Assembly (NCBI GenBank): GCA_013177815.1
Contig: JABLXM010000003.1
Location: 26,214 to 90,213 of the forward strand
DNA from: Anaerolineae bacterium
GTDB taxonomy: Bacteria; Chloroflexota; Anaerolineae; Anaerolineales; Anaerolineaceae
Length of the DNA: 64,000 nucleotides
Direction: 5' to 3'
In this document: positions 26,813 to 35,895 of the stretch, piece by piece
How positions within the stretch are numbered: the stretch's first letter is position 1
Layout of the letters: every line of letters starts with the position of its first letter
Made by a program: the position numbers and the translations under genes
Notes under the pieces: generated by a model
Told to the model about the DNA's origin: nothing
Database searches by the model: none
What the model saw: only the letters and a program-made list of their open reading frames with translations

Positions 26813-28816
26813 ATGGCGACGATATTGGCAAATGAAGCGAATTGGGCAGCGACGCTGGCGCCGTGGGTCATCTTCTCACCACTGATCGGGCTGCTGCTTA
26901 ACCTGTTGTTCGGGCTGCGTTGGGGTGAACGGGTGACGGGGTTCGTTGCCAGCCTGGCGAGCGTGGCGTCGTTCGCCCTGGCAGTGGCGTTAGGGATCGC
27001 CATCCGGGGTCAGCACGAGGCACTGATCGTGCCGCTGGCGGACTGGATCAGCGTGGGTTCGTTCGATGTCCAGTGGGCGCTGCGGGTGGATAGCCTTTCG
27101 GTGATGATGATGCTGGTCGTCGCCGGCGTGGGTGCCATCATCCATGTCTACGCCACCGGCTACATGCACAGCGATGTGCGTCACAACGGCGACCCGGGTC
27201 GCTACCGGCGCTTCTTCGTCTACTTCAACCTGTTCATCCTTGCGATGCTGGTGCTGGTCTCGGCGGATAACTACCTGATGCTGTTCGTCGGCTGGGAGGG
27301 GGTCGGTCTGTGCTCATATCTGCTGATCGGGTTCTGGTTCGAGGGCGGCGCGGGCGGCATTGCCAACGCCAAGGCTGCCAAGAAGGCATTCGTGGTCAAC
27401 CGCATCGGCGATTTCGGTCTGCTGCTGGCGATCTTCATCATGTTCTGGTCGTTCGGCACGTTGCAGTTCGACGCGGTCTTTGCCCAGGCGGGGCAGGTTT
27501 TCCCCGGCATCATCCTGGCGATCACGCTGTTCATGCTGCTGGGTGTGAGCGGTAAGAGCGCCCAACTGCCACTTTACGTCTGGCTGCCGGACGCCATGGC
27601 AGGTCCAACCCCGGTTTCGGCGTTGATCCATGCCGCCACCATGGTGACCGCAGGCGTCTACCTGATCGCGCGTTCCAGCGCCCTATTCCTGGCTGCGCCT
27701 GCCGCCCAGGCGGCGGTGATGTGGGTGGGCGCGCTGACCGCCCTGTTGGCAGCCACCATCGCGGTCGGTCAGTTCGATATCAAGAAAGTGCTGGCTTATT
27801 CGACCATCAGCCAGTTGGGCTTCATGGTGGCGGCGGTGGGCATGGGTGCCTTCTCGGCTGGCATGTTCCACCTCACCACTCACGCCTTCTTCAAGGCGCT
27901 GCTCTTCCTGGCTGCCGGTTCGGTCATCTTGGGGATGGAACGCGGGCATGAGGATGCCGGCGATCACGAGCTGGCGACGGCGGGCGGCGGTCATGAAGAT
28001 GCGCACGCCTTCGATCCACAGGATATGCGCAACATGGGCGGGCTACAACGCCGTATGCCCTGGACGATGGGCGTCTACCTGGTGGGCGCGCTGGCGCTTT
28101 CCGGCATTGCGCCGCTGGCGGGCTTCTTCTCCAAGGACGAGATCCTGGGCGCTGCCCGCGAGGTTTCGCTGCCGGTCTTCATCATCCTGGTGATTTCCGC
28201 CTTCCTGACGGCGTTCTACATGGGGCGGCAGATCTTCATGGTCTTCTTCGGCAAGCCGCGCAGCGCGGCGGCGGATCATAGCAGCGAGAGCAAGCCCATC
28301 ATCGTCGCGCCATTGGTAATCCTGGCGATCCTCTCGGTGTTGGGCGGTGTGCTGAACCTGCCCGGCGTCTACTGGCTGGAGCACTGGCTGGAACCGGTAC
28401 TGGCTGGCAACCTGGCGGTCGAGTTCGAGCTGCCGGTGGCGCTGCTTTCGCTGGCGGTGGCATTGACCGGCTTGCTGCTGGCATGGGGCGTATATGGCAA
28501 GCGCTCGCTTGGCAGCCCGGAGAACCCCGACCCCCTGGCAAAGCCGATGGGGGGGCTTTTCACCGCTGCACAGCACAAGTGGTGGGTGGACGAGCTTTAC
28601 CAGGCTGTTTTCGTGCACCCCTTCGAACGCATTTCGCTCTGGCTGGCAGGCACGTTCGACCAGGGCGGCATCGACGGCGTGGCGAACGGACTGGGTGCGC
28701 TCACGCGCACCCTCTCGAACTGGTGGAGCAAATTCCAGAACGGCTTCGTGCGCTCGTACGCGCTGGCGGTGGTTTTCGGAATGGTCGCCATCCTGGCATT
28801 CCTGGTGCTGCGCTAA
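26813..28816 (+). CDS. nuoL: NADH-quinone oxidoreductase subunit L
   Basis: A 667-residue antiporter-like proton-pumping subunit with about 16 membrane helices and the long lateral C-terminal helix. FVGWEGVGLCSYLLIGFW, LYVWLPDAMAGPTPVSALIHAATMVTAGVYL and VLAYSTISQLGFM are conserved. A His/Asp/Glu-rich hydrophilic insert (GHEDAGDHELATAGGGHEDA) lies near residues 380-400 and differs from compact homologues, a lineage-level loop extension. No break in frame. Confidence 0.96.
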   Translation: MATILANEANWAATLAPWVIFSPLIGLLLNLLFGLRWGERVTGFVASLASVASFALAVALGIAIRGQHEALIVPLADWISVGSFDVQWALRVDSLSVMMMLVVAGVGAIIHVYATGYMHSDVRHNGDPGRYRRFFVYFNLFILAMLVLVSADNYLMLFVGWEGVGLCSYLLIGFWFEGGAGGIANAKAAKKAFVVNRIGDFGLLLAIFIMFWSFGTLQFDAVFAQAGQVFPGIILAITLFMLLGVSGKSAQLPLYVWLPDAMAGPTPVSALIHAATMVTAGVYLIARSSALFLAAPAAQAAVMWVGALTALLAATIAVGQFDIKKVLAYSTISQLGFMVAAVGMGAFSAGMFHLTTHAFFKALLFLAAGSVILGMERGHEDAGDHELATAGGGHEDAHAFDPQDMRNMGGLQRRMPWTMGVYLVGALALSGIAPLAGFFSKDEILGAAREVSLPVFIILVISAFLTAFYMGRQIFMVFFGKPRSAAADHSSESKPIIVAPLVILAILSVLGGVLNLPGVYWLEHWLEPVLAGNLAVEFELPVALLSLAVALTGLLLAWGVYGKRSLGSPENPDPLAKPMGGLFTAAQHKWWVDELYQAVFVHPFERISLWLAGTFDQGGIDGVANGLGALTRTLSNWWSKFQNGFVRSYALAVVFGMVAILAFLVLR

Positions 28817-28843
28817 AGCGGCTGCCGGGTGAAGGAATCGTTT

Positions 28844-30346
28844 ATGGACTATTTGAGCAATCCTTTGGTAATCTTGTTGCTGATGCCCCTGCTGGGATGC
28901 GTTGTGTTGGCAGCCCTGCCAGCAGGGCGCAAGAACGCCCTGCGTTGGACGGCGCTGCTGGCATCGCTGGCGACCTTTGCGGTCTCCCTTTGGATGCTGG
29001 CGGGGTTCCGCAGCGGTGAAGCCGGGCTGCAGTGGGTCATCCGCCAACAATGGGTGCAGGTCGCCTCGCTGCCGGTCAGCTTCTACCTGGGGGTGGACGG
29101 CATCAGCGTGCTGATGGTGCTGCTGACCACCTTCCTGACGCCGATCGCCATCCTCTCCTCCTGGGAGGCGGTGCAGGACAAGGTCAAAGGCTTCATGATG
29201 CTCTTCCTGCTGCTGGAAACCGGTATGTTGGGGGTCTTCCTGTCGCTGGACCTGGTGTTGTTCTATATCTTCTGGGAATTTACGCTCATCCCGATGTATT
29301 TCCTGATCGGCGTGTGGGGCGGCGAAAGGCGCATCTACGCGGCGGTCAAATTTTTCCTGTTCACCATGGCAGGCTCGGTGCTGATGCTGCTGGCGATCCT
29401 GTTCATCGGCTGGCAGGGCGGAACCTTTGCGCTGCCCGACCTGGTCGCTGCCCGTGAGAGCTTCGCTGCGGCGCAGACCTGGCTGTTCCTGGCTTTTGGG
29501 CTGGCTTTCGCCATCAAAGTGCCGCTCTTCCCGCTGCACACCTGGCTGCCGGATGCGCACGTGGAGGCGCCCACCGCCGGCTCGGTCATCCTGGCAGGCG
29601 TGCTGCTCAAGATGGGCACCTACGGCTTCCTGCGCTTCAACCTGCCGCTCTTTCCGGAAGCTTCGGTCAAGTTTGCGCCCTGGGTGGGCGCGCTGGCGGT
29701 GATCGGTATCATCTACGGCGCGGCGGTCGCCTTCGCGCAAAAGGACGTCAAGAAACTGGTGGCTTATTCCTCGGTCAGCCATCTGGGCTTTGTGATGTTG
29801 GGGCTGTTCGCCCTCAACCAGCAGGGGGTTTCCGGCGGCATCATCCAGATGGTCAACCACGGGCTGAGCACCGGCGCGCTCTTCCTCATCGTCGGCATGC
29901 TTTATGAACGCCGGCACACCCGCGAGATGTCTGACTACGGCGGCATCTGGAAAGTGGTGCCGGTGATGGGCGCGATGATGCTGTTCATCAGCCTTTCATC
30001 CGCCGGGCTGCCGGGTTTGAACGGCTTCGTGGGCGAATTCACCATCCTGCTGGGGTCGTTCGGTTCGACAGCGTTGGGCAGCCCGTGGTTCGCCGGGGTC
30101 GCCACCGTGGGCGTCATCCTGGCGGCGGTCTATTTGCTGACCATGTTCGAGAAGGTCTTCCTGGGCAGGGTGACCCGGGATGAAAACCTGGGTTTGAAGG
30201 ACGTCAGCCTGCGTGAGGTGCTGGTGCTGGCGCCGATCATGATCCTGATCGTTTGGATCGGCGTCTACCCCAAGCCATTCTTCGACCTGATCAATCCAAG
30301 CGTGCAGAGCCTGCTTTCGGTATTCTCTGCCACGCTGGTGCCATAG
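28844..30346 (+). CDS. nuoM: NADH-quinone oxidoreductase subunit M
   Basis: A 500-residue antiporter-like subunit with about 14 helices. Diagnostic motifs: FWEFTLIPMYFLIGVWGG, PLFPLHTWLPDAHVEAPTAGSVILAGVLLKMGTYGFLR (second box) and VAYSSVSHLGFVMLGLF. ATG 28844 with GAAGGA upstream is preferred over GTG 28829. Confidence 0.96.
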   Translation: MDYLSNPLVILLLMPLLGCVVLAALPAGRKNALRWTALLASLATFAVSLWMLAGFRSGEAGLQWVIRQQWVQVASLPVSFYLGVDGISVLMVLLTTFLTPIAILSSWEAVQDKVKGFMMLFLLLETGMLGVFLSLDLVLFYIFWEFTLIPMYFLIGVWGGERRIYAAVKFFLFTMAGSVLMLLAILFIGWQGGTFALPDLVAARESFAAAQTWLFLAFGLAFAIKVPLFPLHTWLPDAHVEAPTAGSVILAGVLLKMGTYGFLRFNLPLFPEASVKFAPWVGALAVIGIIYGAAVAFAQKDVKKLVAYSSVSHLGFVMLGLFALNQQGVSGGIIQMVNHGLSTGALFLIVGMLYERRHTREMSDYGGIWKVVPVMGAMMLFISLSSAGLPGLNGFVGEFTILLGSFGSTALGSPWFAGVATVGVILAAVYLLTMFEKVFLGRVTRDENLGLKDVSLREVLVLAPIMILIVWIGVYPKPFFDLINPSVQSLLSVFSATLVP

Positions 30347-30361
30347 AAGGGGCGCTGCTGA

Positions 30362-31807
30362 ATGACGATAAATGACCTGAACACGATCTTACCCCTGGTT
30401 GTGCTGGCTGGCTGGTCGGTAGTGGTGCTGCTGGCAGACCTGTGGATTCCCAAGGACCGCAAGGGGTGGACGGCGGCGCTCTCAGCAGTTGGGCTGGTGG
30501 TGGTATTGGGGTTGACGCTGGCGCGCGGCGGTACCGTTCAGAAAGCCTTCTTCGGCACCGTGCTGGTGGATGGCTTTGCCCTCTACCTGGATATCATCTT
30601 CCTGGTGGGCGGGCTGGCGGGCATCGCGCTGGCTTACGATTACCTCAAACGCATGGAGCTGGAGCGCGGCGAGTACTACCCGCTGTTGCTGATCGCCATT
30701 TCCGGCATGATGCTGATGACCTATGCCAATGACCTGATCATCGTCTTCCTGGCGCTGGAATTGCTCTCGCTGCCGCTCTACATCATGGCTGGTTTCGCAC
30801 GCTTCAACCTGCAATCGGAGGAAGCGGCGCTCAAGTACTTCCTGCTCGGATCTTTTGCCTCCGGGCTCGTGCTCTACGGTGTGGCGCTGCTGTTCGGCGC
30901 CAGCGGTCACACCGACCTGCCCGGGTTGGTCAACACCATGCGGGCTGGCACCGGCAACCAGGCGTTGTTCCTCTTCGGCGCTGCGTTGCTGCTGGTGGGC
31001 TTCAGCTTCAAGACCGGCATCGTGCCGTTCCATATGTGGATGCCGGATGTCTACCAGGGCGCGCCTTCGCCGGCGACGGCTTTCATGTCGGTCGGCGCCA
31101 AAGCCGCCGGCTTCGCCGCGTTGATGCGCGTCTTCGTCACCGTCTTCCCATCCCTGAGCGATGACCTGACACCCATTCTGTGGGCACTGGCAGCCATCAC
31201 CATGGTGGTGGGCAACGTCCTCGCCATCTCGCAAAAGAACATCAAACGCCTGCTGGCGTATTCCAGCATCGCCCAGTCGGGCTACCTGCTGATGGCGTTC
31301 GTGCCGTACGCCAACGCCGAGGTCTCCAGCGATTCGATCGCCGCCATGCTGTTCTATCTGCTGGCTTATACGCTGACCACCTTCGGCGCATGGGCAGTCA
31401 TCATCCAGATGGAGCAGCAGGAACGCCGCGGTTTAGAAGTGGCGGATTACGCCGGGCTGGGCAAGCGCCACCCCTGGCTCGGGCTGGCGATGACGATCTT
31501 CATGCTCTCGTTCACCGGCGTGCCGCTGACGTTGGGCTTCTGGGGCAAGTTCTACCTGTTCAGCACGGCGGTGGAAGGCGGCTTCGTGGGGCTGGCGCTG
31601 ATCGGTCTGCTGACCTCGGTGGTCTCGGCGTTCTACTACCTGCGGGTGGTGGTGGTGATGTACATGCAGCCCGGCGACCCGCCGGTGAAGCAAAACCGGT
31701 GGGTCAACCTGACCGCACTGCTGGCAGCGGCGGTGGTGGTGGGGCTGGCATTCATCCCCGGCAGCGTGCTGGACTTGGCGTTGCAGGCGGTGCTGCAATT
31801 GCAGTAA
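30362..31807 (+). CDS. nuoN: NADH-quinone oxidoreductase subunit N
   Basis: A 481-residue antiporter-like subunit. LLSLPLYIMAGFARFNLQSEEAALKYFLLGSFASG and PFHMWMPDVYQGAPSPATAFMSVGAKAAGFA are NuoN-specific blocks, followed by LLAYSSIAQSGYLLM. It is the last gene of the operon and is followed within 50 bp by a strong intrinsic terminator. Confidence 0.96.
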   Translation: MTINDLNTILPLVVLAGWSVVVLLADLWIPKDRKGWTAALSAVGLVVVLGLTLARGGTVQKAFFGTVLVDGFALYLDIIFLVGGLAGIALAYDYLKRMELERGEYYPLLLIAISGMMLMTYANDLIIVFLALELLSLPLYIMAGFARFNLQSEEAALKYFLLGSFASGLVLYGVALLFGASGHTDLPGLVNTMRAGTGNQALFLFGAALLLVGFSFKTGIVPFHMWMPDVYQGAPSPATAFMSVGAKAAGFAALMRVFVTVFPSLSDDLTPILWALAAITMVVGNVLAISQKNIKRLLAYSSIAQSGYLLMAFVPYANAEVSSDSIAAMLFYLLAYTLTTFGAWAVIIQMEQQERRGLEVADYAGLGKRHPWLGLAMTIFMLSFTGVPLTLGFWGKFYLFSTAVEGGFVGLALIGLLTSVVSAFYYLRVVVVMYMQPGDPPVKQNRWVNLTALLAAAVVVGLAFIPGSVLDLALQAVLQLQ

Positions 31808-31853
31808 CGCCGCGCTCACGTAAAAAACGAATACAGATCACACGAACAGAGAC

Positions 31854-31900
31854 AAACGTCCACGGGCGAACCGATCAAATAGCCCGTGGACGTTTTCGTT
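31854..31900 (+). terminator. Terminator of the nuo operon
   Basis: AAACGTCCACGGGC (31854-31867) pairs perfectly with GCCCGTGGACGTTT (31882-31895), a 14-bp stem with a 14-nt loop, followed by a short T-rich stretch. It lies between the convergent nuoN and kinase genes and may serve both strands. Confidence 0.8.
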
Positions 31901-31923
31901 CCCGCAAAGCCAACCCGTTGTTT

Positions 31924-34860
31924 TTAGCGGACCCCCCACAAGCGCACGGTGCCGTCAGCGGAGGAACTGATCAGCAGTGAGCCATCCGGTGAAAACTGCA
32001 AAGCATGGACCCAACCACGGTGACCTTCCAGCAATCGCAGCACCTCGCCGCTTTCAACGTCCCATAACGCAATCGCGCCCTCATATGAGGCGCTCGCCAG
32101 GATGCTGCCATCCGGTGAATACGCCACATTGGATACGGAAGATGTGGCGCCCCACAGCGTTTTGACCACCTCACCCGTGGATGGGTCGATCACGTTGATC
32201 GACCCATCCACATATCCGGCTGCCAGGTAGTTGTTTGCAGGAGAGAACGCAATAGCGTCCGCATTGGAGACGCTCTTTAAGTTCTTCGAGAAATTGAACT
32301 CCGGGACCGACCAAAGTATCAGACTGCCATCATAATCACTGCTGGCAAACCAACGCCCATCCGAAGAGAACGCCAGTCCGGATATCTCGGCGGTATTCCC
32401 GGCGAGCTGCCATTCCAATTGGCTGTTGTAATAATCATCCGGCGGCTGATAAGTCTCCCAGGAAAATTCGGGGTCCAGCAATTCCACGAAAAGCCGCGAA
32501 GACAAAACCGACAGGTTCCCTTCCCAATCTCCTATCGCCAGCCAGTCGCCATCGGGGGAAAACTGCATGATATTGGGGGTCATACTACCATAGTAGTACA
32601 TATCGCTGTTCTTGAGGTCATTGGTGACGGGATCCCAGGAGCTGATGTTGTCATAATCGGCAGTGATCAATAAATCCCTCAGCGGGTATTGCGCCATGGT
32701 CGAATTGTTCTCCAAGGTAGTCATTGATTGCACCGCACCGTTCCTCGGGTCGATGAGGTTGAGTTGGGTCGGGTATCCCCCACCGTACACCAGAAGCGGC
32801 TGGTCGTGGAGCATGTAGACAAATACAGGGGCAGCGTTGAAGCCGGTCACCTGGATGATCTTCTCCCCTTCCGGCATGCGCCAGGCGGTGAGCGAGCCAT
32901 CCTCCGAGGCAGTCACGAGGATGGCGCCATCCACCGAGAAAGACAGGCTGTTGATGATTCCATCGTGGGCGGATAACAATTGCCGCGAGTAAGGCTCACC
33001 GGTTTTGGCATTGAAGAGGGCAACCTTGCCGGCAGTGGTGCCAACCGCCAACACATTCCCGTCAGGCGCATATGCCAGCCTGGTAGCGTCGGAGGGAACA
33101 TTGATGGCGCGCACCAACGCCCAATCGCCCACCGAGTAAATGTTGACCACACCCGATTGCGTGAACGCAGCCAGAAAATTGTCGTCTGGTGAAAAAGCGC
33201 AGTAAGTGGTCAATTGGTGCAAGGTCTTAACTTCATTAAAGTGCCCATCTTCCAGACTGAATATCGTCATTTGATCATCGTCTATGACTGTCACCCATTT
33301 ACCGTCTGAGGATACGACTGCGGAATATGCCCAACCATAACCCATATCGGAGTGATATTCCGAAATACGTTCTCCGCTTTCGATATCCCAGAGGTATAAC
33401 GCCTCGGTACCGTGGATGCTGATGAGGCGATTCTCACCAGGGATAAAACCCAGCCCCGCGACTTCCTCATAGCGACCAGCCTGCATTGTCTGGAGCAGCC
33501 CGCCCTGATTGTTCCACACACGGATGACGGCATCATCCGAACCGCCTGCAAGGAGGCTGCCATCCGCCGAGTAAGCCAATGCTCTAACGCCCCCTTGCAC
33601 CTCGTGCGACCACAACAAATAGTTCATCTGTGAGTCATAAACATAAAAACCGAGCGTTGTAGCGGCTGCCAACTGGCTTTCATCGGGAGAGAACTTCACC
33701 TGGTTCAATACACCATTTCCATAACGCGCGATGGGCACCACACCGGCTGCGTTAGCGGCGGTAATGGGCGTGGTGGGAATATCTGCCGGGGTATTCATTT
33801 GCACAGGTGTGGGCGATGGCGTTACATAAATCGTGGGCGTGGGGGATACGCTTGGCGCGCGTATAGCCGTGGATAAGAACGGCTTCACAACGGCTGGGGG
33901 GGTGATGCCAACTGCCGGAAGCTCACCGGAATCAGAAGATAACAGGCGGTAAATACCAAAAACGCCGCCCAAAACGATTACCAGCATCAGCACGCCGCCG
34001 GCAACCGCCAACCAACCCCAACCCGGCATACGACGCTTGCCCGCCGGTATCTCGGTTATGGGCGCCCTGCTCAAAGCCGACTTGAATTCCTTGATCGTCA
34101 TGAAGCGATCGCCCGGAGCAGGCTGCATGGCTTTGAGGATCGCTGCTTCGACCTGGGGGGATATTTGGGGATTGAACTGACGCGGCGCCGTGAGGGGTGA
34201 TCCGATGGTGCGCTGAATGGACTCGACCGGCACCCGCCCGGTGAGCAGATTATAGAGCGTTGCGCCCAACGCGTAGATATCCGAACGGTGATCGGTTATA
34301 CCAAAACCGTATTGCTCCTGGGGTGAAAAGCCGGGGGTCACCGCGCGGGCGCCGGCAGTGGTGCGCACCTCGGGGTCATAGAGCTTGGCAACCCCAAAAT
34401 CGACCAGCATTGCCCGACCATCAGAACCAATGATGATATTTTGGGGCTTGATATCGCGGTGGATGACCGGCTTGGGTTGACCGTGCAGGTACGCCAGTGC
34501 GTCACAGATTTGATCGATCCATTCCAGCACTTCCCCTTCTGACAGGGGGGCGCCGGCTTTTTGAAGCTTGGCTGCAAGGTCTTCGCCCTCGACGAAATCC
34601 ATCACCAAGTACTGACCCTGTCCCGGGATGATGAAATAGTCCGTCACACGCGGTAGATTCGCATGGTGCATATTCGCCATAATGCTGGCTTCGTGAATGA
34701 ACTGACGCTGGGCATCTTCTGAGACTTCAAAATTCTCTTTGACAGCGCAGGGGCGCATCAGGTTAAGGTCGGTGGCTTTATAGACAGCGCCAAAGCCCCC
34801 CTGACCCAGAAGGGCAATGATCTGGTAACGATTATTGAGAATGTCGCCGTTCGAGTGCAT
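31924..34860 (-). CDS. Membrane Ser/Thr protein kinase with WD40 sensor domain
   Basis: A 978-residue receptor-like kinase. Residues 11-265 form a Hanks-type kinase: glycine loop GQGGFGAVYK, Lys41 in CAVKE, HRDIKPQN at 134-141 and DFG at 154-156, all catalytic residues present. One membrane helix spans about 281-304. After a Thr/Pro linker, residues about 370-978 are WD40 blades (LAYSADGSLLAGGSDDAVIRVWN, LQFSPDGSLLISSSADGTVRLWG), probably extracytoplasmic. GGAGG precedes the ATG. Its target is unknown; the nearby phosphatase is too distant to pair with confidence. Confidence 0.9.
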   Translation of the reverse strand: MHSNGDILNNRYQIIALLGQGGFGAVYKATDLNLMRPCAVKENFEVSEDAQRQFIHEASIMANMHHANLPRVTDYFIIPGQGQYLVMDFVEGEDLAAKLQKAGAPLSEGEVLEWIDQICDALAYLHGQPKPVIHRDIKPQNIIIGSDGRAMLVDFGVAKLYDPEVRTTAGARAVTPGFSPQEQYGFGITDHRSDIYALGATLYNLLTGRVPVESIQRTIGSPLTAPRQFNPQISPQVEAAILKAMQPAPGDRFMTIKEFKSALSRAPITEIPAGKRRMPGWGWLAVAGGVLMLVIVLGGVFGIYRLLSSDSGELPAVGITPPAVVKPFLSTAIRAPSVSPTPTIYVTPSPTPVQMNTPADIPTTPITAANAAGVVPIARYGNGVLNQVKFSPDESQLAAATTLGFYVYDSQMNYLLWSHEVQGGVRALAYSADGSLLAGGSDDAVIRVWNNQGGLLQTMQAGRYEEVAGLGFIPGENRLISIHGTEALYLWDIESGERISEYHSDMGYGWAYSAVVSSDGKWVTVIDDDQMTIFSLEDGHFNEVKTLHQLTTYCAFSPDDNFLAAFTQSGVVNIYSVGDWALVRAINVPSDATRLAYAPDGNVLAVGTTAGKVALFNAKTGEPYSRQLLSAHDGIINSLSFSVDGAILVTASEDGSLTAWRMPEGEKIIQVTGFNAAPVFVYMLHDQPLLVYGGGYPTQLNLIDPRNGAVQSMTTLENNSTMAQYPLRDLLITADYDNISSWDPVTNDLKNSDMYYYGSMTPNIMQFSPDGDWLAIGDWEGNLSVLSSRLFVELLDPEFSWETYQPPDDYYNSQLEWQLAGNTAEISGLAFSSDGRWFASSDYDGSLILWSVPEFNFSKNLKSVSNADAIAFSPANNYLAAGYVDGSINVIDPSTGEVVKTLWGATSSVSNVAYSPDGSILASASYEGAIALWDVESGEVLRLLEGHRGWVHALQFSPDGSLLISSSADGTVRLWGVR

Positions 34861-34988
34861 GGGGATTTACCTCCACATAATACCAATTCAGTCAGGCATC
34901 AATGACTGCAATGCCAACCATCAGGTTGGATATTACATGGCACTATCGATGTTAAAATTATATAACTTATGTATAAATCAAGGCAACT

Positions 34989-35513
34989 ATGGAACGCAAA
35001 CCGATCGATTTGACGTCGTTCACCGCCCACCCGCACGCATTATGGGATTGGACCTGGTTCCTGCTGGCAAGCGGCGACCTGGCTGCCGGCAAGTACAACG
35101 CCATGACTGTCTCGTGGGGCGCGCTGGGGTTCATCTGGAATAAACCGCTGGCGATGGTGGTGGTGCGCCCAACGCGCTACACCTTCGGCTTCATGAATGA
35201 CTTTGCCTCGTTCACGCTCTCGGCATTCGACCAATCCCACCGCAAAGCGCTGGAATACCTGGGCAGCCGTTCAGGGCGGAACGAAGACAAGATCAAGGCT
35301 TCCGGGCTAACTCTCCAGTCCGCCACCCAGGTGGCGGCGCCAGGCTTCGCCGAAGCCGAACTGGTGCTGGAATGCCGCAAGGTCTATTGGCAGGATATAG
35401 ATCCCAGCCACTTCCTCGATACCCGCATCGACCAGCTCTATAACAAAGACTATCACCGCATTTTCTTCGGCGAGGTGGTCGCCATCACCGGCACCGACAA
35501 GTACACTGGGTAA
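34989..35513 (+). CDS. Flavin reductase-like domain protein
   Basis: A 174-residue FMN-binding split-barrel protein. NAMTVSWGALGFIWNKPLAMVVVRPTRYTFGFMNDFASFTLSAF matches the flavin reductase-like family, where such proteins bind FMN and reduce it or act as flavoredoxins. Length is family-typical. No monooxygenase partner is adjacent, so the physiological role is open. The AT-rich 128-bp gap upstream contains TATA-rich -10-like sequences (TATAAC, TATAAA). Confidence 0.82.
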   Translation: MERKPIDLTSFTAHPHALWDWTWFLLASGDLAAGKYNAMTVSWGALGFIWNKPLAMVVVRPTRYTFGFMNDFASFTLSAFDQSHRKALEYLGSRSGRNEDKIKASGLTLQSATQVAAPGFAEAELVLECRKVYWQDIDPSHFLDTRIDQLYNKDYHRIFFGEVVAITGTDKYTG

Positions 35514-35518
35514 CAAAA

Positions 35519-35885
35519 AAACCTCAGAGGCACAGAGGATGATATTCACCGCAGAGGACGGAGAGAACGCGGAGATATTTATCAGGAGCGCCGATAGAGA
35601 TAGACCAGCGCGCCGGCGATACAGTCCGATGAAGCCTTCTTCAGCCAGGGCAGTCTAACATTCGATGCTCACACCAATGCGGTTTTTTTGGGAACATAGC
35701 AATCCAAGCTCTATGACGGTCTCCGGCGACCTCGGCACGAACGGTCTGCCGTATCTGCATGAGAATATACCAAGCACTGGGGAAGAAAAGGCAACCAATT
35801 TACTTTTTACTTTTTCTCCGTGTCTCCGTGCCTCTGTGGTTAGTAAATAACAATCTCTGCCATCTCTCCGCTCTCTGCGGTGAGT
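35519..35885. repeat. Non-coding inverted-repeat element (CACAGAG type)
   Basis: A 367-bp stretch whose ends are composite inverted repeats: the left end has AACCTCAGAGGCACAGAGG and ACCGCAGAGGACGGAGAG, and the right end carries the reverse complements (CTCCGTGCCTCTGTGGTT and CTCTCCGCTCTCTGCGGT). The units resemble the arms around the GxxExxY gene at 21.3-21.9 kb. The interior (about 35580-35815) has no convincing gene; short open frames lack ribosome-binding sites and family similarity. Confidence 0.7.
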
Positions 35886-35895
35886 TACCCCCTGA

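Noticed and set aside
28043-29917. 624-codon open frame antisense to nuoL/nuoM
   Set aside because: It mirrors the conserved nuo genes in a GC-rich sequence, is rich in Gln/His/Arg and has no family similarity or start signal.
35665-35850. Short frame inside the second CACAGAG element
   Set aside because: Not similar to GxxExxY or other known proteins by eye, and it runs into the right repeat arm.
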